64,000 nt of DNA from Buxus sempervirens (GCA_947561395.2 OX387188.1:35645942-35709941); one strand, 5' to 3'. Counted from the first letter of the stretch, positions 11,397 through 24,327 are shown. A program made the numbers and translations. Notes: generated from the letters alone by a model not told the origin.

Positions 11397-11565
11397 ACGT
11401 GAGGAAGAAGAGATCTGGAAGGGTCTTGTTAATTCCGTCAATACATGGGGGAGAGAGGGCATCAAAAAACTAAAAAGGAAAGTGAAGACGGTGTCGGTGA
11501 TAACTTGGGGAAGAAGAGACTGTGAAGGTCTAACCAATTCCGTAAATACATGGGGGGAGGAAGGG
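11397..11565. repeat. Diverged tandem duplication of about 110 bp
   Basis: Two adjacent blocks share GGAAGAAGAGA..., AATTCCGTMAATACATGGGG and a following GA-rich run. Nothing coding is seen. Confidence 0.6.
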
Positions 11566-11699
11566 CAATTTGGGTAGTTCGATAAGTCGGACGAAAACCG
11601 CAAAACCTTCCCTTTTAAGTACAGTTTGTAGATAATATTCAAACACAAAAGGAGGAGATAATTCAAAAAAAAATAATAAAAAAATAAAAGAGAAGTGGG

Positions 11700-12835
11700 G
11701 ACGCATGTGGGAAGTTTTCTAACTTCCCACACACACCCACTTCAATGGGCAAGTATTGGGTAGTTGGGTAACTACCCTATTCCCTATAAAAGCTGATAAG
11801 CCTCAGAAATAAAGAGGTTAGAAGGCTGGAGTTTAGAAGATCGAGGAGAAAATCAGAGAAAGAAAGCAGAGAGATTTTAGCAGATAAAGTTGGGAAAGGC
11901 TTCCAAGAGATAAAGGAGATAAGATATGTTTATATTTTATTTGAATTCTCTCTAAATACTAACGTCCAGGTTCTAAAGGAAAGGGGCAAAAAAAGAATGA
12001 GATAAGGATTGAAAGATATACCCAATCTTTATCTGCAGATCCATATGTGGGAGAATGACAAGGCAAGAAGAAAGATGCAAGAAGAAAAAGAATAATCCAT
12101 TTTGTTCAACCCCCACTGCTTGAAGTGCATTTAAGACATTTTGGCAGCGCTCAGGTGCAAATTCCCAGCGTGTTCGTTCGCTTGGGAGCACCTGAGGCGT
12201 CATGGTAGTGCTTAGCAACATTTTCAGGCGAACACAGTGGTTTTCCGACAAAAATATGGATGCTGCAGGCGTTTTTCCGGAGAAAACAGGCCCTTAGGAG
12301 TGCTGGACTGGGCTCTGGGCCAGGCACAGAAGACCTGCGCGGGTCAATTCGCCCCACGGATCGGGCAGAAGACCCCCGCGGCCCAAAACCAACAAAAAAA
12401 AAGGGCGCGGGCCCTGAAACCGGGCCCGCATACGCCCGCGGCCCGTGCTCCTCTGGTTCTACCAGAACCACAGTTCTGGACCGACCCGCCTGCCCCATAT
12501 GACCCATAAAGCCTTATTTTTGTGTCTTGACCCATTTTCAAGCCCCAGAAAAATCCAGAAAAATTCCCAAAAATCCCTGAAGCCTCTTAAAACTCAGATC
12601 CACCAAAAATTCACTCCAAATAGTGATACAAAAATCAAATACCTCTCTTTCCTTCATTAAAAGTGGTTCAAAGTGTCCTAAATTGGACCAACCTCTTTTG
12701 CAATTGAACCAAAGTCCTCAATTGGACCAACCCTCTTGCAATTGAACCAAAGCCCTTTCAAATCAAACTCAAATATCCCAATTTGAACCAAAAGAGTTCC
12801 AAATTGAACCAAAAAACCCTTCAAACTAAGCCAAA
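11700..12835 (+). other. Retroelement-like non-coding region with TATA box
   Basis: A TATA box (CCCTATAAAAGC) at about 11781-11792 is followed by a purine-rich leader and then by GC-rich sequence (12290-12500) without a convincing protein. The pattern resembles the R-U5/leader part of an LTR element, and a Gypsy-like end sequence (TACTTGGGTACGTAGG) lies further on at about 13747. I could not find LTR borders, so the assignment is tentative. Confidence 0.35.
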
Positions 12836-12839
12836 GCTC

Positions 12840-13530
12840 CCTCAAATTAAAACGGACCGGAATCGTCCTTAAACTAAATGGACCGAAAGCGTCCTTTAAA
12901 CTAAGTTGAACCGGAATCATCCTTAAACTAAAATGGACCGAAATCGTCCTTTAAACTAAATGGACCAAAATCGTCCTTTTAAACTAAGTTGGACCAGAAT
13001 CGTCTTTAAACTAAAATGGATCGAAATCGTCCTTTAAACTAAGTTGGACCGGAATCGTCCTTAAACTAAATTGGACCGGAATCGTCCTTAAACTAAAATG
13101 GACCGGAATCGTCCTTTAAACTAAATGGACCGGAATCGTCCTTAAACTAAAATGGACCAGAATCGTCTTTTAAACTAAATGGACCGGAATCATCCTTAAA
13201 CTGAAACGGACCGGAATTGTCCTTAAACTAAAATGGACCGGAATCGTCCTTAAACTAAACGGACCGGAATCGTCCTAAAACTAAACGAACCGGAATCGTC
13301 CTTAAACTAAATGGACTGAAATCGTCCTTTAAACTAAGTCGGACCGGAATCGTCCTTAAACTAAAACGGACCGGAATCGTCCTTAAACTAAAATGGACCG
13401 GAATCGTCCTTTAAACTAAGTCGGACCGGAATCGTCCTTTAAACTAATTCGGACCGGAATCGTCCTTAAACTAAAACAGACCAGAATCGTCCTTTAAACT
13501 AAATTGGACCGAGATCGTCTTTAAACTAAA
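12840..13530. repeat. Minisatellite, 26-30 bp unit
   Basis: About 25 imperfect copies of a unit around TAAACTAAATGGACCGGAAT followed by CGTCCTT. Unit length varies between 26 and 30 bp through the T and A runs. Related but looser copies (ATTGAACCAAAG...) start at about 12665. No protein is implied. Confidence 0.9.
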
Positions 13531-14402
13531 GTTGTACAAGTCAAACTAAGCCTTGTATAAATCAAACAACTAAAACCGGTTCAAACCAGTTCCCTTACAA
13601 CCTATACTTCAAAAGAAACCAAAAGTTAAACCATTTCTTCTATGGTTCAAATTTCCGATTCAAACCAAACCTAAATCGGATCCTTATGACCCAAACCAAA
13701 TTCAAATTCAAAACCCCATTTGAACTACGATATGGCTTGATCCCAAATACTTGGGTACGTAGGTAGCCCGAACATTGGGTTCAGCCACAATAACAAAAAA
13801 CACAAATTAAATCAAATATTTCTTGATTACTTTGAGAGTTAGAATCAAAGGGTTGTTCTAGAGTCTAGGATGTAATTAAGAGGCCAATGGTCTTGAATGG
13901 GTCCGTTCCCTATAAAATAAAAACCCACAACAAATGGGTGAAATTGTGTTCGATCAAAGGTTACAATTTTTTGTTTAACATCAGATTATTTTCTTCTACG
14001 TTTAAAGTTTGACCCAGATTTAATGTTCTTTGAGACATACTTCTCCTTAGATAGTTCATAAGGGTATTTTAGTCTTTTAACTTCTTCCTTAGGTATTAGT
14101 ATCTCTTCTTCCGGACTGTTAACGTTTTACGCCAAAACATGGCCACATCCCTGGCCTTCAAACGGCTACGTGACTTGGGGTCAGACAGAGTTAAGATACT
14201 TAAAACTAAGAAATGATTAAAAAACTTCAAATCCTTGTGGAAGAAAAGGCTCTGATATATATATATATATATATATATAGGGCTAAAATAGTCAAAACTC
14301 TATCTATTCGTTTAAAATTTAGGTAGTCACAAAACTATTCCCTCTCTATGTATAGTACTGCACATACGCGCACACACACAAATAGATCTTGTATATATAT
14401 AT
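13531..14402. other. Non-coding, retroelement-like, with (TA)n
   Basis: The block TACTTGGGTACGTAGGTAGC at about 13747 is typical of non-coding ends of plant Gypsy elements. A (TA)n microsatellite lies at about 14256-14279. No gene is seen. Confidence 0.45.
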
Positions 14403-14559
14403 CACTACAAAAACGAGGGGAATTAGTGACGGGCTTTTAGCAGTGGTAAGCAAATTCCGCCCCTAAAAGCACTATTACAGGTGGTAAATACACTTTTTGC
14501 CCCTAAAAGTTAATATATCATTTTTTTACGCAAATAACCTATGGTGCGAGTTTTTTGTG

Positions 14560-15660
14560 CACGAAAGAGCCTTTAGCGGCAGTAGTTCCCGCCGCTATAT
14601 TAAGTTTTACTGACGGTAGATAACTTACCTCCAGTAAAAAGTTAGCGGGAAGGTCCCACCAAATGTTAAGTTGTTTCCGGCGGTAGCTTACCGTCGATAA
14701 TAATACTTTTAGCGGCGGTAGCATTACTACCGCCCCTAAAATGTAGAAAATAACAAATAATTAGTGTTTTTGGTTATTTTTTTTAAGAAGGCACATTTTT
14801 AGTGGTGGTAAGCTCACTACCGCCCCTAAAAGGCTTTCTTCGTTTAAAAAAAAAAAACCAAGTATTACGTAGAAGGAAAAACAATTCAAGAAATAAAACT
14901 CAACTTTTAGCGGCGGTAACTTACCGCTTGTTCGTTGAAATGAAACTTGACTTTTAGCAGCGGTAACTTACCGCTGCTAAAACGCTTTCTTCTTTCTAAA
15001 AAAAAAGCATTATTTAGAAGGAAAAAAAATTCAAAAAATGGAACTACTTTTAGCGGTAGTAACTTACCGCCGCTAAAAGGTCTTCTTCGTTAAAAAAAAA
15101 TAACAAGTATTATTTAGAAGGAAAAAAAATTAAAAAAATGGAACTCGACTTTTAGTGTGATAACTTACCGCCGCTAAAAGGCCTTCCTCGTTTGAAAAAA
15201 AACAAGTATTATTTAGAAGGAAAAAAAAATTCAAAAAATGGAACTTGATTTTTAGCAGCGGTAATTTACCGCTGCTAAAAGGCCTTCCTCATTTAAAAAA
15301 AAAGTATTATTTAGAAGGAAAAAAAAATTCAAGAAATGAAACTTTACTTTTAGTGGCGGTAACTTACCGCCGCTAAAAGCCTTCTTCGCTGAAATGAAAC
15401 TCGACTTTTAGGGGCGGTAGTTTACCGTCGCTAAAAGTTCAAGCGGGAATTTTTTCCGCGTTTCTAATGGATTGAATTTTGACTGGGCTTTAAGGGGTGG
15501 TAGCTTACCGCCGCTAAAAGTAAAGCGCGATTCTCAAATTTCATTCGACTTTTAGGGGCGGTAACTTGCCGCCGCTAAAAGTAAAAGCGCAATTGTCAAA
15601 TTTAATTCGGCTTGTAGGCGCGGTAAAAGTCGACTTTTAGGGGTGGTAACGTACTTACCG
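14560..15660. repeat. CACTA subterminal palindromes
   Basis: About ten palindromes of the type CTTTTAGCGGCGGTAA / TTACCGCCGCTAAAAG are spaced roughly 80-110 bp apart and separated by A-rich spacers that themselves repeat (GTATTATTTAGAAGGAAAAA). In CACTA elements such repeats bind the TNPA-type protein. That function is inferred from the family. Confidence 0.85.
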
Positions 15661-15819
15661 TCGGTATTGACTCTACATATACCAGCCGAGTCTCTTCTTC
15701 TTCAATGTGTCTTTTTCTCTTCAACTAAAGGTATGTTTCATTTTCAAATTTTGCATTCCTTTTATCTCTATCTACTTTTATTCTTCAAAACTTTACTCTC
15801 TCACTAACATTTTCTCTTT

Positions 15820-15965
15820 CTCTCTCTACAGATTTTTCTTCACTCATAGGTTACGCTCTTAATAACCTACTCACTCTCTCTCTATATATCTCTTTCTCTC
15901 TCTCTCTTTCTTTCTTTATCTCTCTCTCTCTCTTTCTCACTCTCCCTCTCTTTCTCTCTCTCTCT
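15820..15965. repeat. (CT)n-rich microsatellite
   Basis: Interrupted TCTCTCTC/TTTCTC tracts within the CACTA element, next to the putative transposase leader. Confidence 0.85.
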
Positions 15966-17309
15966 AAATATACATGCTACCAAACGACGGCAGCAATTTT
16001 TTATTTTTTAATATTATTTTTAGCGGCGGTACTTCCCACCTTTAAAAGTCGTGATGCGATTTTTTTATTTTTTAAATATTATTTTTAGCGGCGGTAATTC
16101 TCGCCGACGAAGGCTGTGCGCGCGTGGGAAACGCGGCACGTGGGAATTCGGAGTCGCCACCGCCTGATGGGGTGCAGGCGGACACCCGGGTGCCTAATCT
16201 TGTCTATTAGGGCTTTTGGTCTGCGGCTTTGAGATTCTAAGTAGGGTCTCGGTTGCGGTCCGGGGAAGTCCGTAGACACCCCGGTCCACCCCGTCGGGTG
16301 GCGGGTCCCTTAGGTGTACCCTGGTTTGAGTCAGTTTTTTTTGTTGGTCTCACCTGATTCCTAATCCGATATGCAGTTTGGTTAAGTCTGGCGGGACCAC
16401 CCGAGTGGTGCGGGTCCCTTTAATTGCTTTTATCTTGATTACTTAGGTGATCTGAATCTGGTTGGGTGGGCCCCGTTAGAAGGCCCAAGGTATCCTTGGT
16501 GGGCTTAGTCAAGCCCGTGTACCCTTGTGGACCTTAGTCTAGCCTGAGAGGTCCTTTGGGCTTTGGTTAATTCAATTGATTTTACTTTAAGTTCAGATTT
16601 GAAGATTAAGTGTTTTTCATGCACAAGTGGGCCGGACTGGTTTGTGGGCCCCTAAGGTGGGCCCACAGGGTGGCCAAGTATTTTTATTGGATTTATCTTT
16701 TTAATCTGCCAAAGTGAGTTGGACACTGGGCTTGGGGCCCGTAGTCCAAATCTGGGCTTGTAAGCCCAAGTTACCAGAGATTAGGGTTTACACCCTTCCT
16801 TGGTTCGGTTGGTGGGCTTTGGCGGGCCCGGTAGGCCCTTGCCCTTGGTCTCAGCCAAACCACGCATTTCATAATCAATTTCACAAGTCCGGTTCGGGTG
16901 GACCGCCTTAGGTTTGGCCCGTCCGGTTTAATCGGTTAATTTTGCTTATCTTGACTAAGTTGCATGCATACATGTTTATTGGGCCGGGTGGGCCCCGTTG
17001 GAAGGCCCACTGGAAATCAAGTTGGACTGGGGGTCCAAGTCCCACATTTGGTTTCTGGGTGACCCAGAAACCCTATTGATTTATTCGGTTCAGTTCGGAA
17101 ATGGCATTCACATCTAGCAATAATCACAGAAAAAAAACACAAGATGGACACTCTGTCAGAAAAAAACTGGCTCATTGTGTACCAAGGTACGAGTTGGATG
17201 AGCAGCGAACAAAGGGGTGGGGGGTGCGGGGGGGCGAAGCCCCCCGCGGTATGGCAAAGGGTATTTTTGGAATTTTCAAAAAAAAAAAAAAAACAATTCG
17301 GCTTGTTTT

Positions 17310-17570
17310 AGGGTAGGCGCTCACTTCTTGAAGTGGGCGCCAGGTGGGCGCCAGAATCGGGCAAAATTTTGACCTGGCGCTCACTCGATACTAAGTGAGC
17401 GCGAGCTGGGCGGGAAGTGGGCGCGAGATGGGCGCCAGAATTACGCATGGTTTTAAGTGGGCGCGAGCTGAGCGCCAAGTGGGCGCCAGCTCGGCGGGAA
17501 GTGAGATGAAAGGGGCGCCCACTTCCTAAGTGAGCGCCAAGTGAGCGCCAAGTGGGCGGCAGCTCACTGT
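17310..17570. repeat. GTGGGCGCC-rich short repeat cluster
   Basis: More than ten copies of AAGTGGGCGCC / GTGAGCGCC and the palindrome GGCGCC within the solo LTR, upstream of the TATA-like site. The array is irregular. It may be an enhancer-type repeat of the LTR U3 region, which is inference only. Confidence 0.7.
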
Positions 17571-17929
17571 GATTTTCAACTCTCTGTTTTTTTTGAGATC
17601 TCCATCTCTGGCCGATTTTTTTCGGTCTGTAACTGTTCCACTAGCCTCCTAACATGCCCAGAACACCTCCCAACTAATTTTGGATTTAATCTAAGCACAT
17701 TTTATTTCAAGTTTTGAAAACTCAGAAAACTCATAATACGACCATGCATTCAAATAATATGCCCAGGACACTTCCCTGGGCTTCGACCACTCCCCAGAAG
17801 GCACTCACACTTGTATTCAAATTAACTAAAATACTTCATCCCACAACTCCCAATCTCTTTAAAGGGAAAAAAAAACCAAACCCGATAAAAACCAAACAGC
17901 TACAGATGCATTAACAGCTTATAAAAAAA

Positions 17930-17943
17930 GGGGGGGGGGGGGG
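17930..17943. repeat. Poly-G tract
   Basis: Fourteen consecutive G within the LTR. Confidence 0.9.
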
Positions 17944-18831
17944 TGATGGGAGCATGCTCAAGGGTGCACAAACAGTAAATAGCATGTTAGCAAGTCCAGC
18001 ACAATAAAAACAAAGAAAACAACATGCAGACATTACATGCCCTTTCATCCACAGACTGGTCCTTCAAGCAGGCATACTAACATCCGAAGAAGGGAATGAG
18101 GAGGGGGGTTTACAGGGATACAATGGATGAAGGGAACTTGGGAACATGCTCCCTTTTCGGCGCGAGCAACACATGCATCTACCTCTTCCTTACTTAGTGG
18201 TCTGGTGGTTCTTGAGTTCTAGAGCTGAGTGGGGGAGCCTCCTCGAAGGCGGACAGCAGCTGGAGCCTCCTCTTTACCGCACCGACAATAGCAAGCTTCC
18301 ACTGGTTTAGGTTGAACTGGAGGAGAACCAAAGGAGGGTGAGGCGCTGGGGGTTTTCTGGGAGGCAAGCAGGGGTGAAGAGAGGGGGCTTCGGGGTGAAG
18401 GAATAAGAAAACAAACCAAAAAACCCTTCGAACCCTCCAAAAATCCGAACACTTAGTTTTTTTTTCCAAAAATCTTCCAACCCTCTGCGCGAAAAGTCGC
18501 GCAGCTTATATAAGGGAAAATCAAAGGGGCGCCCACTTGCTTGCCACCTCGGCTCGAGCGACCGCATTATGAGAAATCATTAAATGCGGCCGCTCGTTTG
18601 TCCAAAAAATCGGGAAATCAAGATTTAGTCCCTGGTAATTTTCAATTCAATCCGATATTCTCGGATTTTTACGGATTTAGTCCCTGGGATATTTCGTATA
18701 TTTGGATATTTACGGATTTGATCCATGAGATATTTTCCTGCGCAACTCGCCACGTGTGCAGCTTTTTGCCACGTGCGCAGATTGCCGGTTTTGCTGCTCG
18801 GGAATTTCGTCAGCTCATATTTTCTTCACCC

Positions 18832-19625
18832 GGGCTCCGATCTTGGCAAACTCAGTTGCGTTAGAATTGTATCGGCCCCCTCTATCCGATGACCTAGGGG
18901 TAGGCCTCCGGATCGGATTTTAGCAGAAAGTCAACTTTTGGCTCTGCTCAAGTTTGACCGCCCGCAGAACCTTCATCCGGACCCCGATTCCTGCAAACTC
19001 AGTTGCGTTGGAACCGTGTCGAGATCCTCTATCCAATGACCTAGGGGTAGGCCTCTGGATCGGATTTTAGCAGAAAGTCAACTTTGGCTCTGCTCAGATT
19101 TGACCACCCGCAGAACCTTCATCCGGACCCCGATTCCTGCAAACTCAGTTGCGTTGGAATCGTGTCGAGATTCTCTATCCAATGACCTAGGGGTAGGCCT
19201 CTGGATCGGATTTTAGCAGAAAGTCAACTTTTGGCTCTGCTCAAGTTTGACCGTCCGTAGAACCTTCATCCGGACCCCGATTCCTGCAAACTCAGTTGCG
19301 TTGGAACCGTGTCGAGATTCTCTATCCAATGACCTAGGGGTAGGCCTCTGGATCGGATTTTAGCAGAAAGTCAACTTTGGCTCTGCTCAGGTTTGACCGC
19401 CCGCAGAACCTTCATCCGGACCCCGATTCCTGCAAACTCAGTTGCGTTGGAATCGTGTCGAGATTCTCTATCCAATGACCTAGGGGTAGGCCTCTGGATC
19501 GGATTTTAGCAGAAAGTCAACTTTGGCTCTGCTCAGGTTTGACCGCCCGCAGAACCTTCATCCGGACCCCGATTCCTGCAAACTCAGTTGCGTTGGACTC
19601 GTGTCGGGATTCTCTATCCATTGAG
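18832..19625. repeat. Tandem repeat, 146/147-bp period
   Basis: The marker GACCTAGGGGTAGGCC starts at 18891, 19038, 19184, 19331 and 19477, giving alternating 147- and 146-bp spacing. The copies are more than 90 percent alike by eye. The array lies at the 3' part of the solo LTR and ends in sequence that is part of the unit. Confidence 0.9.
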
Positions 19626-20055
19626 ATAAAGCAAGGTTGCCAAATTTTATCTGATTAAAAGGTCAACTTTTCACCCCTCAGGGTTTGACTTTCTGCCAGG
19701 GTTTTCATTTTTAGCAATTCCAGGGGTGCAAAAATGAGGTGCTTACAAAGGCGTTATGTTATTTTTTATTTCTGAAATACTATTTTTAGTGGCGGTACTT
19801 CCCGCAGGTAATACCACCAGTAAAAGTCGTGATATGATTTTTTTTTATTTGTTAAATATTATTTTTAGTGGCGGTAATTTACTGCCAGTAATGATCAAGC
19901 AGTAGCAGCGGTAGCTTTTTTACCGCCACTATAACCTTTAGTGACAGCATCTTTTGGGGCAAGAGGTCTTACTGTCGGAAATGGTTTTACCGTTGGTAAT
20001 TGTATTTTTACCGGCGGTAATCTACCGCCGGTAAAAGTGCCATTTTTTTGTAGTA

Positions 20056-21379
20056 TATATATGTATATATATTGTGTAGATGTCTTTATTTATCAGAGAT
20101 CATAGTGTACGTTTCGTGACCAAATTAATAGCTGAAATACAAGGTGGGCGTGCCCTTTTCTTTGACCATTTCAGACTAATAAAGTCTTGTCTGATAGATC
20201 ATAGATGCGGGTCTTAATTTTACTTCTTCTGTAACAAACCATAGGAAGTTCAAGGTTGCATCCAAGTCGGACTTTTCAAATTTTTTTTTCTGTTTTAAAA
20301 CCTGAGACTTTCTGGCTCAAGGGATTTGAACGCTGCCTTGTCAGTTTTCAGTTTTCAATTTGTACGCCTGATTCTTAATACATGGAAATAGGACAAATAT
20401 CTCATCCTCCAAATTGTGCGTGTCTGTGCATCTATTATCAATTGTCTTTTATCTATTACATTCGTTTCCCAAAATACCCTCCAATTTTTATTTTTATTTT
20501 ACTCCAACACCTGGTTTTTTACCACCAAGTGTCATAACTAATTGCCCACATAAGGCCTCTTTTTTTTTTTTCTAATTCTTTTGCTACGTGTGCATTCCAC
20601 TGGTATATATTATTGTTTTAAGTAAAACTGTTAAGATTCTCTATTGACATTTGCTATCCAAATTACCTGTAATGTTTTATTTAATTAACTTCTATCTCCC
20701 ATAATCACTCCTTTGGATATAGCTGTCTCTTATTGTGTCTAAAATGCCCTTTACTTTTTTTATTCACTTTTATCTCCTACTATTACCCAAAATGCTCCCC
20801 TTCATTTTTTATATTATTTTGCTTTTAACTCTTAATTAATTGCCTACTCTAATCTAATTCTTTTATTCTCTTGCTATGCACACAGCTCATGCCTTTCCCC
20901 TAGTACTATTATAAAGAGAATCTTGAAGATTCTCTACTTAGATTTGATTCCTACTCTTTACTTTAGCCACTTTTATCTTTCAAAGTAATTGCTTACATTG
21001 TTATAACTACCTATTAGTGTCTCATATATCCTTAATTAATTTTTACTATTGTTGTCCAAAAACCCTTATTATTACTTCTTCGCCCAACTAATTACGCGAT
21101 TATCTAATTTTTGTTACGCACTTAGTACTGACTTTCCCCCGGTTGTATTTATATATATTCCTGCACGCCATTTCATTTCCCTCATTTTCATACTTGCATT
21201 TTCATGCGGTTAAGATATTATAGTATATAATATAGGTCAAATTGTTGCATTCTTATAGGTCGGTTCAGTGTTTTCAGTTTCGAAAAATAGATTCTTTTTC
21301 AAGTGTCAGATGCGTTCCGATACAAAAAGAATCGGTTATTTAAAAGAAAAATCGATTTTCCTTTAGTTGTTTATAAGAA
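20056..21379. other. AT-rich intergenic
   Basis: No gene seen. The sequence is T-rich with loosely repeated phrases (CACTTTTATCTCC..., AGAGAATCTTGAAGATTCTC near 20916). Confidence 0.6.
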
Positions 21380-22689
21380 TTCTTCGGAAAGAGCCGCCTT
21401 AGTCTTTTATTCACTTTTGTCGACAACAAAGACTGTCTATTCATTTATTTATCCAATTTGGCTTTTCCTCCTTGCTTGGGTTGCTTCGGTTCGTTGAACA
21501 TAGCAATCTTCCTTCATATGTACCACTTCCTGTTCAAATCTCCCAAACAATTCTCTTCTCAGAGTTTCTTTCAATTCCCCAAAATTTGATTCCTCAGACC
21601 CTCTTCTCCACCTTCACCTTCTTGCTGGGCGTTCCAATATCATTGTGTGACGATGATCCACAATATGAGGCGTGCAGTTGTGCGTTCGAATGCGGGGGCA
21701 TATCAGATGTCTTTTATCCTTTTTGGGGAGGTCCTCGGCCTGATTACTGTGGCCTTCCGGGGTTCCAGCTCCTGTGCGAAGACAACTCTGCTGTGATCGA
21801 TATGAATTCGGTCCCACACTAACAGAATTCCTCTACGACGTCGTTTCCTATGGCATTTTTACGGCGTGCATAAGGAAACGACGCGTGGAGGATGAAGGTC
21901 TCGTGTGCCTCACGAGACCTTCGTTCGTTTTTACAGAGGTTGCAAAGACCAACCGGTCTTCCAACCAAAAACAAATCAACCAACCGGTTGGTCCCAAACC
22001 AAATCACGAGACCAACTGATCTTCCAAGAACAAAAGGCTCGACAAAGGCCTTCATCTCCACGTTGAAGCGCCAAACTTTGTGAAAAGTTTCCTGCCTACC
22101 ATTTCAGAGAAAAAACAACAAGAATACTCATCTTCTTCAACATATAAACATAACTAAATCAAATCCTAAATCATGGAAGAAAGATTAAAAGATATATCTC
22201 CACATACCTTGGACGAACGCGAAAATGCCCTAGGTCCAATCTGAAGCAGAACTTCGAAGAAATGCGTTGAGACCTGTAGGACGAGGAAGAATAATGCCTG
22301 GCGATACGATTTAAAATAGTGGAAGGTGACGACGGTAGAACCACGAACTATACCGGCGTGATGCGAATAAAATGCGCCGTGTGCATGTTTTTATGTTTGG
22401 GTTTTTTTTTTCAATTTTCGCCTTGACACTTGAGCGACAAGAAATCGCGTAGAAAGCGTCACTCTCGGGTTGTTTGTGTTTTCTGAGTTTTTGCCTTGAT
22501 GCTCGAGCATGTGGAGAATGCATAGAAGGCGTTACTCTCGGGTTTTCTGTGGTTGGACAAAACATGGCTTGACGCTCGAGCGAGCGCAAACCTTCTTGAA
22601 AGTGCACAAAACGTGCTTAAAAATTGGAACCTACTGCTCGAGCGTGTGCATATCGTCCCAAAATCACACACTTAGTGTTTTTTTGCAAT

Positions 22690-23460
22690 CTTTACAAATG
22701 TAAGGACCAGGCATGGTGGTACTTGTGGTACTTGTAATGGGGCATGGTGGGACTTGGAACCAGGCATGGTAGAACTTGTAACCAAGCATGGTGGGATTTA
22801 GACTTGTAACAAAGTATGGTAGGACTTGTAACCAGGCATGGTGGGACTTGTAACCAGGCATGGTGGGACTTGGACTTGTAACCAAGCATGGTAGGACTTG
22901 TAAAGAGGCATGGTAAGACTTGTAACCAGGCATGATGGGGCTTGTAACCGGACATGGTAAGACTTGTAACCAGGCATGGTGGGTATAACCGGGCATCGTT
23001 AGACTTGTAACCAGGCATGGTGGGACTTGGACTTGTAACTAAGCATGTTAGGACTTGTAACCAGGCATGGTGGGACTTGTAACCGGGCATGGTTGGACTT
23101 GTAACCGGGCATGGTGGGACTTGTAATCAGGTATGGTAGGACTTTTAATGTGGCATGGTGGGACTTGTAACGGGGCATGGTAGGACTTGCGACCAGACAT
23201 GGTAAGACTTGTAACCAGGCATGGTAGGGCTTTTAACGTGGCATGGTGGGACTTGTAATGGGGCATGGTAGGACTTGCGACCAGGCATGGTGGGACTTGT
23301 AACCAGGCATGGTAGGACTTGTAACCATGCATGGTGGGACTTGTAACCTAGCATGGTGGGACTTGTAACGGGGCATGGTAGGACTTATAACCTGGTATGG
23401 TGGGACTTGTAACGAGGCATGGTAGGACTTGTAATTAGGCATTATAGGACTTGTAACTAA
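22690..23460. repeat. Minisatellite, 22-bp unit
   Basis: About 34 copies of AACCAGGCATGGTGGGACTTGT with A/G and C/G variants. As 22 is not a multiple of three, the minus strand reads through all three frames as a 22-residue cycle (MPGYKSHHAWLQV...). This is an artefact of the repeat and not a gene. Confidence 0.95.
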
Positions 23461-24327
23461 TATTTAATTTTAACCTATATAAAATACTTAATTTTAGTAA
23501 TTTTTCTTTTGCTCCGTAATGATAATGTTGATTTTCTTTAATTTTATAACCTAAAAATGGGAATAGGAAGAAAATTGACTCCTCCACGTGCTCATAAGGT
23601 GCAGACAATCTTCGTGTGAAAGATATCTGAAACTAACTTTATAGCCTAAAATTACATACAAATATAGTGATGTTAATAGGAAAATACAAAAGCCGTATAA
23701 TACAAAAGTATTTCCATGGCATTACAAGGAAATAACTAAAAAAAGAGATTACTAATATTGCAAATTTACATTCGTCTTTCTTTCACAGATAGAGACCCAA
23801 ATTTACAACCATCTTCACTCGTTAGCAAAAGAAATTTACAAACAATTTAATGTACAAGTTTTCTGCAGACAATCTTCCATTATACTTGGATGTTTAAGAT
23901 GGCCTTCGCCTTCTTCACCTTACTATCAAGCCAGGAATGTCGAAGTAGTGAATTGTACCTATAAACAATGCAAAATATAATTTACAAGACATTATAATGT
24001 TATTAATTTCAAAGAACCTTGTTGTTGAACATGTGACACTATTAACATGTTTGTTGTCAAACAAACATGCCAATTCAGATGCTGACGCATGAATGGAATC
24101 AAACTTGAATATAATTTCTCTGAGAAAAACAAGGAAGAATTATTCACTACGAATTAAAATACATAAATAACATTTACAAGTTAGTTTAGAAATATTATCT
24201 TACTCAGAATGTTTGTTTCGACGAACGTATTGTACGACTAGGCGTCTTTCTGGACCCAATTTCCAGCTTCAAGCAAAAAATTCTCATTAAAGCTAACAAC
24301 ACCACGTAATAGAGGCATTTTCAAATA

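Larger units (their letters stand above)
16115..19747 (+). mobile_element. 3.63-kb solo LTR (Gypsy-like) nested in the CACTA
   Basis: The insertion starts TGTGCGCGCG, ends GTGCTTACA, and is flanked by a perfect 5-bp duplication AAGGC at 16110-16114 and 19748-19752. GGAGTCGCCACC near the start and GGTGCAAAAATGAGGTGC at the end are typical borders of long plant Ty3/Gypsy LTRs. There is no gag or pol and no second LTR. A TATA-like CTTATATAAGGG lies at about 18506. I read it as a solo LTR left by recombination. A large LTR-type non-coding element is the alternative. Confidence 0.75.
14403..20055. mobile_element. Non-autonomous CACTA (En/Spm) element
   Basis: The left end reads CACTACAAAAACGAGG at 14403 and the right end TTTTTTTGTAGTA at 20055, which is CACTA termini with the last G changed to A. 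The 3-bp target duplication TAT lies at 14400-14402 and 20056-20058. Both subterminal regions are filled with inverted copies of TTTTAGCGGCGGTAACTTACCGCCGCTAAAA. Removing the nested insertion 16115-19747 leaves about 2 kb with no transposase. A CT-rich leader-like part (15660-15990) may be the old promoter or 5' UTR of TNP2. Confidence 0.9.

Noticed and set aside
12237..12509. GC-rich frames on both strands
   Set aside because: No domain, overlapping in opposite strands, located in retroelement-like DNA.
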